From contig JBLHVN010000002.1 in assembly GCA_047630275.1 (NCBI GenBank), positions 1,178,001 to 1,242,000 on the forward strand: a stretch of DNA of 64,000 bases. Reading direction: 5' to 3'. Numbering within the stretch: position 1 is the first letter of the stretch; each line of letters opens with the position of its first letter. The DNA comes from GCA-2720865 sp047630275 (GTDB lineage Bacteria; Bdellovibrionota; Bacteriovoracia; Bacteriovoracales; Bacteriovoracaceae). The position numbers were made by a program, and so were the translations under genes. A model generated the notes under the pieces. That model saw only the letters and a program-made list of their open reading frames with translations. It was not told the DNA's origin and made no database searches. Positions 42,441 to 49,825 of the stretch are shown piece after piece.

Positions 42441-42656
42441 ATGAAAGCACTATTACTGATTTTAGGATTAACATTTTCAATTACCACATTTGCAGAAGAT
42501 ACGGGCTCAAAACTTGGAGAAACCGACGGATGCACCAGTGCAAAAGCAATGGAGAACTGTGAGTGTATTGTAAATGGAGAAGGTTCTGAACCAGGTAATA
42601 TTAATGCTGGATCTACTGATTCTTCTTCTGGTACTTCTAAAGGCGAAGGCAAGTAA
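42441..42656 (+). CDS. small secreted peptide with three cysteines
   Basis: Protein of 71 residues from the ATG at 42441 (GAGAGGAAA site upstream; an ATG at 42426 is an in-frame extension). Signal peptide MKALLLILGLTFSITTFAE, then a mature region of about 50 residues with GCTSAKAMENCECIVNGEGS and a Ser/Gly tail. Three cysteines in the mature part. A TATAAT at 42403-42408 could be its -10. It is followed by a strong terminator. Same size and layout as the two twin peptides downstream but without sequence identity to them. Confidence 0.65.
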   Translation: MKALLLILGLTFSITTFAEDTGSKLGETDGCTSAKAMENCECIVNGEGSEPGNINAGSTDSSSGTSKGEGK

Positions 42657-42690
42657 AATACTTTTAAACTTAATACTTCATATATTTCCA

Positions 42691-42723
42691 AAAAGGGGCC
42701 TTCTTTATTAGGCCCCTTTTTTT
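42691..42723 (+). terminator. rho-independent terminator after the three-cysteine peptide gene
   Basis: Stem AAAAGGGGCC / GGCCCCTTTT with a 10-base loop and a run of seven or more T's. Confidence 0.9.
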
Positions 42724-42798
42724 GTCAAAAATTTAAACAGTCATCAAATTCCTAACTAAAGTATCTCTCTAACCTATTAATAATTGACTCCTAACAGT

Positions 42799-42814
42799 TG
42801 GCACAGCAAGTGCA
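42799..42814 (+). promoter_or_regulatory. sigma-54-type promoter of the first twin peptide
   Basis: TGGCAC-N5-GTGCA with the invariant GG (42800-42801) and GC (42812-42813) separated by exactly 10 bases, close to TGGCAC-N5-TTGCA. It lies 36 bases before the start codon. A TTGACT at 42784 might be an alternative sigma-70 box. Confidence 0.65.
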
Positions 42815-42849
42815 TTGTAAACAGTAATTAAATTACCAGGAGAGAAAGA

Positions 42850-43038
42850 ATGAAAAAGCTAATTATCACATTATTACTAGGACTAAGTTTCACAAACGTT
42901 GGATTTACTGCAGGTTATGGTGAAGACATGAAAGGTGAATGTACAAAAGGAAAAGATTCTACGAGAGCTCAAGAAGTACTTGTTGAAGGATCATCTTCTT
43001 CTAAAGAAGCAGTTCAAACAAAATCTAAGTCAAAATAA
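42850..43038 (+). CDS. small secreted peptide, twin 1
   Basis: Protein of 62 residues. Signal peptide MKKLIITLLLGLSFTNVGFT, mature sequence starting AGYGEDMKGECTKGKD with one cysteine, then Ser-rich and Lys-rich tail. The mature core of about 31 residues is identical to that of twin 2 at 44667, with only two base differences in the corresponding 93 bases, while the signal peptides and tails differ. Ribosome-binding site AGGAGAG. It is preceded by a sigma-54-type promoter and followed by a terminator, so it is a separate transcription unit. Function unknown. Confidence 0.75.
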   Translation: MKKLIITLLLGLSFTNVGFTAGYGEDMKGECTKGKDSTRAQEVLVEGSSSSKEAVQTKSKSK

Positions 43039-43080
43039 AGAAAGATTCGCTTCTCCCCCTAGAGCGATGAAAGTCAGAAA

Positions 43081-43111
43081 AAAGCCCGGTACCCCTAATG
43101 CCGGGCTTTTT
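43081..43111 (+). terminator. rho-independent terminator after twin 1
   Basis: AAAGCCCGG / CCGGGCTTT stem with an 11-base loop and T tract, about 40 bases after the stop. Confidence 0.85.
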
Positions 43112-43141
43112 AATTTTCACAGACAGGCCTATAATAGCTAA

Positions 43142-44521
43142 ATGCAAGAAAACACGATAATTGAGCTCCATGAGCAGCAAAGAGAGTTCTTCTCTACTAA
43201 ACAAACCTATTCCTTAGAGGCCCGAAAAGCCGCTTTAGAGGCCTTGATTAGCCTTGTTAAAGACAATGAGCCTAGGATCTTTGAAGCGCTTAAACTTGAT
43301 CTTGGGAAGTCTCAGTTTGAGTCTTTTATTGGTGAAACTGGCTTTATTGTTAATGAAGCAAAACATGCCAAAAAGAAGCTTAAGTCTTGGATGAATAAGA
43401 GACGAGTTAAAACTCCCTTAATTCAGTTTCCAGCGAGAAGCTATATTGTCCCCGAGCCCTTAGGCGTGACCCTAATCATTTCCCCCTGGAATTACCCTTT
43501 TCAGCTCTTGTTCTCACCCTTAATAGGTGCCTTAAGCGCCGGTAACACGGCTATGTTAAAGCCAAGTGAAATGGCCCCTCATATCTCTAAGCTAGTCGCA
43601 GAATTAGTTCCTAAGTACTTTGATAAAAAACTAGTGACAGTTGTCGAGGGTTCTATCCCGGAGACGACTTCATTATTAAAACTTAGGTTTGATCATATCT
43701 TCTTCACTGGAAATGAGTTTGTGGGAAAGGTGGTTATGAAAGCTGCAGCCGAGTTCTTAACCCCAGTAACATTAGAATTAGGAGGGAAGAGCCCTTGCGC
43801 CATCTTTGAAGTGCATGACTTAGACTTAGTAGCGAAAAGGATTGTTTGGGGGAAGTATTTTAACAGTGGCCAGACATGCGTAGCGCCTGATTACTTACTT
43901 ATCAAAAAGGGTAAGAAAGAAGAATTAGTAAAAGCGATTAAGAAGACAATAGAAGAATACTATAAAGACCCTAAGCAATCTGATGATTACGGCAGGATCA
44001 TTAATAAGAACCATTTTGAAAGGTTAGAGGGATTGATTGAGGATGAAAAAGTTCTTCTTGAGTATGGCTCTGATAAAGATAGCCTTTATATGGGACCTAT
44101 CCTCATTGATGCCAATGAGTTCTCATCATCAATGAGTGGAGAGATCTTTGGACCTCTACTGCCTATACTTGAGTTTGATAACTTTTCAGAAGCCATTGAG
44201 TTTGTAAGGCAAAGACCTAAGCCTCTGGCCTCTTATATTTTTAGTGATAATGATAATAATATAGAAGATTGGCAGTCATATATATCCTCTGGGGGAATGT
44301 GTATAAACGATACCGTGGTCCATATGAGTACAGAGACTCTACCCTTTGGTGGGGTCGGTCCTAGTGGGATGGGCTCTTATCATGGACGAGATAGCTTCGA
44401 TACCTTTAGTCATCTTAAGAGCGTCATGAAGAGGTACCTCTTTTGGGACCTTCCTGTGCGCTATCCTCCCTATACAGGAAAGCTCTCTATTATAAGAAAA
44501 ATTTTCAAGCTTTTAGGGTAA
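43142..44521 (+). CDS. aldehyde dehydrogenase (class-3-like)
   Basis: Protein of 459 residues, normal for the ALDH class-3/coniferyl-type branch. Cofactor-binding segment LIISPWNYPFQLL, KPSEMAPHIS, FTGNEFVGK, catalytic Glu in TLELGGKSPC and catalytic Cys246 in NSGQTCVAPDYL. It oxidises aldehydes to acids with NAD(P). The C-terminal 20 residues are basic-hydrophobic, consistent with a membrane-associated class-3 type. The gene sits between the two twin peptide genes, transcribed the same way but separated from both by terminators, and the codon use is like its neighbours. Confidence 0.9.
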   Translation: MQENTIIELHEQQREFFSTKQTYSLEARKAALEALISLVKDNEPRIFEALKLDLGKSQFESFIGETGFIVNEAKHAKKKLKSWMNKRRVKTPLIQFPARSYIVPEPLGVTLIISPWNYPFQLLFSPLIGALSAGNTAMLKPSEMAPHISKLVAELVPKYFDKKLVTVVEGSIPETTSLLKLRFDHIFFTGNEFVGKVVMKAAAEFLTPVTLELGGKSPCAIFEVHDLDLVAKRIVWGKYFNSGQTCVAPDYLLIKKGKKEELVKAIKKTIEEYYKDPKQSDDYGRIINKNHFERLEGLIEDEKVLLEYGSDKDSLYMGPILIDANEFSSSMSGEIFGPLLPILEFDNFSEAIEFVRQRPKPLASYIFSDNDNNIEDWQSYISSGGMCINDTVVHMSTETLPFGGVGPSGMGSYHGRDSFDTFSHLKSVMKRYLFWDLPVRYPPYTGKLSIIRKIFKLLG

Positions 44522-44599
44522 TTGTCTAAAACTTAGACAACTTTAAACTCAATTAGACAGCTGAGACTTCTAAGTAGCCCTTTCTATTAGGGTGGTTCT

Positions 44600-44615
44600 T
44601 GGCATCTTACGTGCA
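44600..44615 (+). promoter_or_regulatory. sigma-54-type promoter of the second twin peptide
   Basis: TGGCAT-N5-GTGCA with GG (44601-44602) and GC (44613-44614) ten bases apart, same layout as the site before twin 1. It is 51 bases before the start. Confidence 0.6.
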
Positions 44616-44666
44616 TTATAAATAGTATATAAAACTTAAAATTTTACTCTTTTAGGAGGAGTCAAT

Positions 44667-44852
44667 ATGAAAACACTATTTATTCTTATGCTAGCTTTTA
44701 TGGCCATTAATGTTTCTTATGCTGCAGGTTACGGTGAAGACATGAAAGGTGAATGTACGAAAGGAAAAGATTCTACGAGAGCTCAAGAAGTACTTGTTGA
44801 AGGATCATCTTCTTCTTCAGAATCTAAGAAAGCAAATTCAAAATCTAAGTAA
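44667..44852 (+). CDS. small secreted peptide, twin 2
   Basis: Protein of 61 residues. Signal peptide MKTLFILMLAFMAINVSYA, mature AGYGEDMKGECTKGKD and the same continuation as twin 1 up to GSSSS, then SESKKANSKSK. Strong AGGAGGAG ribosome-binding site. It has its own sigma-54-type promoter and terminator. The mature core is preserved at nucleotide level too, indicating recent duplication or gene conversion. Single Cys per peptide could allow a disulfide-linked dimer. Function unknown. Confidence 0.75.
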   Translation: MKTLFILMLAFMAINVSYAAGYGEDMKGECTKGKDSTRAQEVLVEGSSSSSESKKANSKSK

Positions 44853-44879
44853 TTTAAAAATAAATTCTGGTAATTAAAG

Positions 44880-44904
44880 AGGGCCCATTTATTGGGCCTT
44901 TTTT
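44880..44904. terminator. terminator after twin 2, shared with the minus-strand gene
   Basis: Stem AGGGCCCA / TGGGCCTT with loop TTTAT and six T's on the plus strand; it overlaps the 3' end of the converging gene at 44889. Confidence 0.8.
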
Positions 44905-45194
44905 AATATATTCTCTAGAAACTCTTTCTCTTCTTCAGTGTACTTTCCCATAGGCTTTTTAGTACTGCTCGACTTTGTCTTAACAATATCTTTTTTCGGG
45001 GGAACGGTGTTTGAAAAAAACTTCTTAGACTTAGCAATCCCTTCTTTAGACCCTTCTCTTACATAAGAAAAAATGTTCTTAGTTAACGGTCTTGCGGCTT
45101 TTTCAAGGCTATAAAACAGAGGCGTTCCACTCATTGGAATAGTAAGTATAAAAAAGCTGAGTGAAAAATAGAAAAGAAATTTAATAACAAACAT
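44889..45194 (-). CDS. unknown membrane-anchored small protein
   Basis: Protein of 101 residues. N-terminal hydrophobic segment (MFVIKFLFYFSLSFFILTIP), then a basic, polar region rich in Lys, Ser and Pro (PPKKDIVKTKSSSTKKP) and a short acidic-basic helix at the end. Looks like a signal-anchored protein exposed to the periplasm, or a cleaved secreted protein. It is 10 bases after the response regulator gene on the same strand, so co-transcribed. Confidence 0.55.
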   Translation of the reverse strand: MFVIKFLFYFSLSFFILTIPMSGTPLFYSLEKAARPLTKNIFSYVREGSKEGIAKSKKFFSNTVPPKKDIVKTKSSSTKKPMGKYTEEEKEFLENILKKAQ

Positions 45195-45203
45195 AAAATA
45201 TCC

Positions 45204-45608
45204 TTAGAGAGAATCTTTTAACATATTGGTTGCAACTTTTAAGACAGACCTTTTTAAGGTTTCTGCATCAAAAGGCTTGGCTAAAAAATCTATAGCCCCA
45301 TTAGAGATAGATTCAATTATAATATTCTCTAAATCTAAGCTAGACATCATGATAATAGAAATAGGTCTATTTGAAACCTCATTCAGTTTTTTTGCGAGTT
45401 CCATACCACTAATATTTGGCATAACTACATCAATAATAAAAAGATTGGCTTTGGTGCTAGAGATAAGAGCGATAGCTTCTTCAGCGTTACCGGCTTGGCC
45501 GACAACATCGAACTCACTTTTTTCAAGAATATCTACGACAGTCTTTCTCGTGAATTCGGCATCATCTACTACGGCTATTTTTACAATACTTTTAGGATCT
45601 TTTGACAT
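45204..45608 (-). CDS. CheY-like single-domain response regulator
   Basis: Protein of 134 residues, one receiver domain: acidic pocket D15-D16, phosphorylation site D60 in LFIIDVVMPN, the Ser/Thr switch at S89 (IIMMSS) and K111 (FLAKPF). No output domain, so it signals by protein contact, as CheY or a phosphorelay intermediate does. A companion kinase is not in the window. The downstream membrane protein shares its operon. Possible link to chemotaxis or pilus control is inference only. Confidence 0.9.
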   Translation of the reverse strand: MSKDPKSIVKIAVVDDAEFTRKTVVDILEKSEFDVVGQAGNAEEAIALISSTKANLFIIDVVMPNISGMELAKKLNEVSNRPISIIMMSSLDLENIIIESISNGAIDFLAKPFDAETLKRSVLKVATNMLKDSL

Positions 45609-45672
45609 GCATCTATTCTAGCAGAAATAGAGCATATCAAAAGCCCGGAAGAATTTTACTCAAGTTTAAATA

Positions 45673-48096
45673 TTAAGCGGCCATTGGAGGAAGTTCAGAT
45701 CCTCTTTTGGCCTTCTTCTTCTTGTTCTTTGCCATGTATTCCTTCCAACCAACTAGAGCTACTTCTAGAACTTGATCGAAATTCTTTACTGGTACGAACT
45801 TTAAGGTCTTGCGGTACTCATCTGGAATATCCTCAAGGTCTTTTCTGTTCTTCCATGGCATAACGACGGTCTTAATATTCATTCTCATGGCTGCGAGAGA
45901 CTTCTCTTTGAGTCCACCAATTGGTAGGACTTTTCCGGTAAGCGTTATCTCGCCAGTCATAGCAACAGACTTATCTATAGGAAGACCTGTGATAAGAGAC
46001 ATGATCGCCGTGGCAAGAGTGATCCCTGCACTTGGCCCGTCCTTTGGGGTTGCCCCTGCAGGAAGATGGATATGCACTTCATGGTTTTCAAAGAAGTCCT
46101 CCTGAAGACCGAAATCCTCAGCTCTACTTCTTATGAAACCAATGGCTGTTTGAGCAGACTCTTTCATCACATCACCAAGTTGACCGGTAAGTGTAATGCC
46201 TGCGCCTTTCATTTTGGTTGTTTCAATATAGAGAACTTGGCCACCTGCTGAAGTCCAGGCTAAACCTGTTGCAACTCCAACTTCATCCTCTTCTTTTTCA
46301 TCATCCTTCGTGTAGACTGGTGGTCCTAGAAGTTTGTAGACAGTATCAGAGAATAGATGCGTCTTATTCTGTTCGCCTTGAGCGATCTTCATTGCTACTT
46401 TTCTACAAAGTGCGCCAATTTGTCTCTCGAGGTTTCTTAGTCCTGCTTCAGAAGTAAAGGACTTGATTACATTCTTAAGCGCTTCATCGTGAAATTCCAC
46501 ATGCTCTTCAGTAATCCCATTTTCTTCTAATTGTTTTGGTACTAAATACTTCTTACTAATGGCTAGCTTTTCTTCTTGGGTATACCCAGAAAGGTTAATC
46601 ACTTCCATTCTATCTCTTAGTGGACCTGGAATATCTTGAAGAACATTCGAAGTCGCAATAAACATTACGTTTGAAAGATCAAAAGGTACGTTTAGGTAAT
46701 GATCTCTAAAATTGTGGTTTTGCTCTGGATCAAGAACCTCAAGAAGAGCACTTGAAGGATCTCCCTTAAAGTCGCCCCCTAACTTATCAACTTCGTCTAA
46801 AAGGATAAGTGGATTGTTTGTTTTAGCCTGTTTAAGGGCTTGAATAAAACGGCCTGGCATAGAACCAACATATGTTCTTCTATGTCCTCTAATTTCAGCC
46901 TCATCTTTTACACCACCTAGAGAAATCCTAATAAATTCTCTACCGGTTGCCTTAGCAATTGATTTACCAAGACTTGTTTTACCAACTCCTGGAGGACCAC
47001 TAAAACAAAGAATTGGGCCTTTCATACCATTGCCTTTAAGCGACCTTACGGCTAGGTATTCTAAGATTCTTTCCTTTACTTTTTTAAGGTCAAAATGATC
47101 TTCGTCTAAAATCTCGAGAGACTTTTCAAGATTTACAGTCTCTTCTGAAGAGACGGACCAAGGTAGGTCTGTCATCCACTCTAAATAAGTGCGAAGGATG
47201 CTTGATTCAGAAGAATCAGGGTGCATCTTTTCAAGACGGACTAGTTGCTTGGTTGTTTCTTTTTCTACTTCCTCAGGCATTCCAGCTTTTTCGATCTTAT
47301 CTCTGAATTCTTGGAACTCATCTTCAGCTGGCTCATTTCCATCATCACCAAGTTCAGACTTAATGGCGCGGATTTGCTCGCGAAGAAAGAATTCTTTTTG
47401 ATTCTTGGCCATGTCATCTTCCGCTACACCTTTTATCTTAGCTTGCATGCCAAGGATCTCTAGTTCGCGAGAGAGGATTTCATTTATTTTATGCAGTCTT
47501 TCAACTGGATCTAATACTTCTAAAATCATTTGGGCTTCAGCTACGTGGAGATTCATATTTGAAGCAACAAGATCAGCAAGACGACCAGGGTCTTGAATAT
47601 CTTCTAATACCATTAAGATATCAGGGGATAGAATTTTTCCCATCGAGATAACTTTTTCAAGTTGTTCTCTGATTGATCTCATTAAAGCACTGACGGCTAC
47701 GTTCTCATTTTCTGGAACTACGTCTTCTACTTTTTCAAGTTTAGTTATAAAGTATGGCTCGCTCTGTTCAAAACTTTGGATCTTAGCTTTTGTTAAGCCT
47801 TGAACTAAAATCTTGATCCTTCCATCAGGTAGCTTTCTCATTCTCATGATCATGGCCACTGTTCCCATTTCGAAGATTTCGGATGGGGTCGGAGTTTCTG
47901 CTTTAATATCTTTTTGACTTGATAAGAAAATAAGTCTGTCAGAACTATTAAGTGCATGCTCGACGGCTTGGATTGATGATTCTCTTCCCACAAATAGCGG
48001 AAGAATCATGAACGGGTATACAACTATATCGCGAATTGGCAGGAGGGGAAGTTTATCCTTAAACTCAATGCTATCACCCTCGTAATTTGTCACCAT
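45673..48096 (-). CDS. lon: ATP-dependent protease Lon, copy 2
   Basis: Protein of 807 residues, full-length LonA with the classic N-terminal LPLLPIRDIVVYPFMILPLF, Walker A GPPGVGKTS, LLDEVDKLG, and the peptidase site PKDGPSAGIT and GGLKEKSL. The C-terminal tail is basic (KNKKKKAKRGSELPP). It is closer to canonical heat-shock Lon in its N-terminus than copy 1, which has an acidic N-terminal extension. Regulation: the 5' region has a 24-base inverted repeat (48145-48168) about 50 bases before the ATG. AGGAGAGAG ribosome-binding site. Confidence 0.97.
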   Translation of the reverse strand: MVTNYEGDSIEFKDKLPLLPIRDIVVYPFMILPLFVGRESSIQAVEHALNSSDRLIFLSSQKDIKAETPTPSEIFEMGTVAMIMRMRKLPDGRIKILVQGLTKAKIQSFEQSEPYFITKLEKVEDVVPENENVAVSALMRSIREQLEKVISMGKILSPDILMVLEDIQDPGRLADLVASNMNLHVAEAQMILEVLDPVERLHKINEILSRELEILGMQAKIKGVAEDDMAKNQKEFFLREQIRAIKSELGDDGNEPAEDEFQEFRDKIEKAGMPEEVEKETTKQLVRLEKMHPDSSESSILRTYLEWMTDLPWSVSSEETVNLEKSLEILDEDHFDLKKVKERILEYLAVRSLKGNGMKGPILCFSGPPGVGKTSLGKSIAKATGREFIRISLGGVKDEAEIRGHRRTYVGSMPGRFIQALKQAKTNNPLILLDEVDKLGGDFKGDPSSALLEVLDPEQNHNFRDHYLNVPFDLSNVMFIATSNVLQDIPGPLRDRMEVINLSGYTQEEKLAISKKYLVPKQLEENGITEEHVEFHDEALKNVIKSFTSEAGLRNLERQIGALCRKVAMKIAQGEQNKTHLFSDTVYKLLGPPVYTKDDEKEEDEVGVATGLAWTSAGGQVLYIETTKMKGAGITLTGQLGDVMKESAQTAIGFIRSRAEDFGLQEDFFENHEVHIHLPAGATPKDGPSAGITLATAIMSLITGLPIDKSVAMTGEITLTGKVLPIGGLKEKSLAAMRMNIKTVVMPWKNRKDLEDIPDEYRKTLKFVPVKNFDQVLEVALVGWKEYMAKNKKKKAKRGSELPPMAA

Positions 48097-48144
48097 ACTC
48101 TCTCCTTAAAGTAACGGTATTGCCTCTACAGGTAGGCATGATAC

Positions 48145-48168
48145 GAATCGGGAAAATCTTTCCGATTC
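48145..48168. promoter_or_regulatory. 24-base inverted repeat in the lon-2 leader
   Basis: GAATCGGGAA and TTTCCGATTC form 10 paired positions (one G-T) around a 4-base centre. It lies about 50 bases upstream of the lon-2 ATG. A short palindrome CTACAGGTAG (48126-48135) is next to it. It could be a repressor operator or an mRNA hairpin; it is not the CIRCE sequence. Confidence 0.45.
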
Positions 48169-48319
48169 TTTAAGCTTTTTGTGGTCGTAAAGCATAATAA
48201 ATTTTAAAATTGTTTAGTGATATTGAGTGCTTTGATCGGTTACAATAGATAAGTCTTAGGAATAAGGTAGTACCTGATTAAGCTAGTTGAAGTAAATTAA
48301 TCAAGAAAGGAAAAAAAAT

Positions 48320-49723
48320 ATGTCTGACTCATTTGGTTGTGTGATCTTAGCCGCAGGAAAAGGAACTAGATTAAAGTTGAACGACCCTAAGCCTCTAGTC
48401 CCCCTAATGGGCAGGCGTTTGGTGGATTATGCTATTGAATCATTACGCGATTTTATGGTGAATAATTCAGGCAATGGCGAAGTAAACCTCGTAATTGGGC
48501 ATGAAAAAGAAAAAGTTCAGGAACATTCGAAAAAAAGTGCAAATAAATTTAATGTCGAGGTAGGTTTTTCCATTCAAGAAAAACAATTAGGAACGGCTCA
48601 TGCTCTTAAGTGCTACTTTGATCAAAATGAGAAGGCGTCGAGCTTTGATTACACAGTAATTATGTGTGCTGATACTCCACTTATAAGTGGTGAAGTCCTA
48701 AGTGAACTTTATGAAGCGCTTAAGAAGGACGATCTTGATGGTGTTGCTGCAAGCTTTGAAACTAAGGATCCTACTGGCCTAGGAAGAATTATTCGTTGTG
48801 ATAAAGGCTTCAGAATCGTTGAACATAAAGACGCTAATAAAGAAGAACTTCTTATAAGTGAAGTTAACTCTGGAATGTACATCGTTAAAACTTCATACAT
48901 CACTAAGCATCTAAGTAATATAAAGAGCGAAAATGCCGCAGGCGAGTTTTATCTGACAGATCTTTTTCAAGAGAACTCTAATGTTAAGCCAAAGATCTTT
49001 GAAGATGAGAAAACCTTCTTAGGGGTTAATGACTTAGCTCAACTTGAACAAATCGAGAATCTTTTAAGAAGAAGAAAAGCTAGAGTGCTCCGAGAAAATG
49101 GAGTTAGGTTTATAGACTCTAGGCATGTCTATATAGATGAAGACGTAGAAGTTGGTTTTGGTAGTTTAATCTATCCTAGCGTGAGCCTCTTTGGTTCTAC
49201 AGTTATTGGAAAAGATAGTATCATCGAAACAGGTTCTATCCTTACTGATTCAAAGGTAGGGATCAATACAGTTATAAAGGCCTATTCAACCTTAGAGGAA
49301 TCTATTGTGGGAGATGAGGCAGCTATCGGACCATACGCAAGGCTAAGACCAAAGGCAGACATTGGCTCAAGGTCTAAGATTGGAAACTTTGTGGAAATTA
49401 AAAAATCAAAATTAGCTGAAGGCGTAAAAGTCTCCCATCTATCCTATGTAGGGGATGCCGAAATTGGCGAAGACGTTAATATTGGTTGTGGTTTTATTAC
49501 TTGTAACTATGACGGTGCAAATAAACACCTAACCAAGATCGGCAAAGGCAGCTTTATTGGATCAGACTCTCAAATGATCGCCCCAGTTACTCTTGGTGAA
49601 GAATGTTATGTGGCGAGTGGGTCTACCATTAACCAGGATATTCCTAGTGGGGGCTTTGCTATCGCCCGAGGTAGGCAGGTCACAAAAGAGGGCATGGCGC
49701 GGAAATTCATTAAAAAGAAGTAA
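48320..49723 (+). CDS. glmU: bifunctional UDP-GlcNAc pyrophosphorylase / GlcN-1-P acetyltransferase
   Basis: Protein of 467 residues, both halves complete. N-terminal uridyltransferase with LAAGKGTRLKLNDPKPL and GTAHAL; C-terminal left-handed beta-helix of hexapeptide repeats (IGKDSIIETGSIL, IGPYARLRPKADIG, IGDGCGFITCNYDG-like region NIGCGFITCNYDG). It makes UDP-GlcNAc for peptidoglycan and LPS. glmS follows 102 bases later. GlmU-GlmS adjacency is common. Divergent from lon-2. Confidence 0.97.
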   Translation: MSDSFGCVILAAGKGTRLKLNDPKPLVPLMGRRLVDYAIESLRDFMVNNSGNGEVNLVIGHEKEKVQEHSKKSANKFNVEVGFSIQEKQLGTAHALKCYFDQNEKASSFDYTVIMCADTPLISGEVLSELYEALKKDDLDGVAASFETKDPTGLGRIIRCDKGFRIVEHKDANKEELLISEVNSGMYIVKTSYITKHLSNIKSENAAGEFYLTDLFQENSNVKPKIFEDEKTFLGVNDLAQLEQIENLLRRRKARVLRENGVRFIDSRHVYIDEDVEVGFGSLIYPSVSLFGSTVIGKDSIIETGSILTDSKVGINTVIKAYSTLEESIVGDEAAIGPYARLRPKADIGSRSKIGNFVEIKKSKLAEGVKVSHLSYVGDAEIGEDVNIGCGFITCNYDGANKHLTKIGKGSFIGSDSQMIAPVTLGEECYVASGSTINQDIPSGGFAIARGRQVTKEGMARKFIKKK

Positions 49724-49825
49724 TGATTTTAACGGGTTCTGCATCGTGTAAAATGCACAATGGGTCTTTCCTTAAATCCCTATAAAGTGGTAAAAATAGT
49801 CCATATTTTAACAGGTTAGGAAATT

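Noticed and set aside
49724..49825. Possible glmS ribozyme in the glmS leader
   Set aside because: The gap is only 102 bases, too short for the ribozyme, and shows no core motif.
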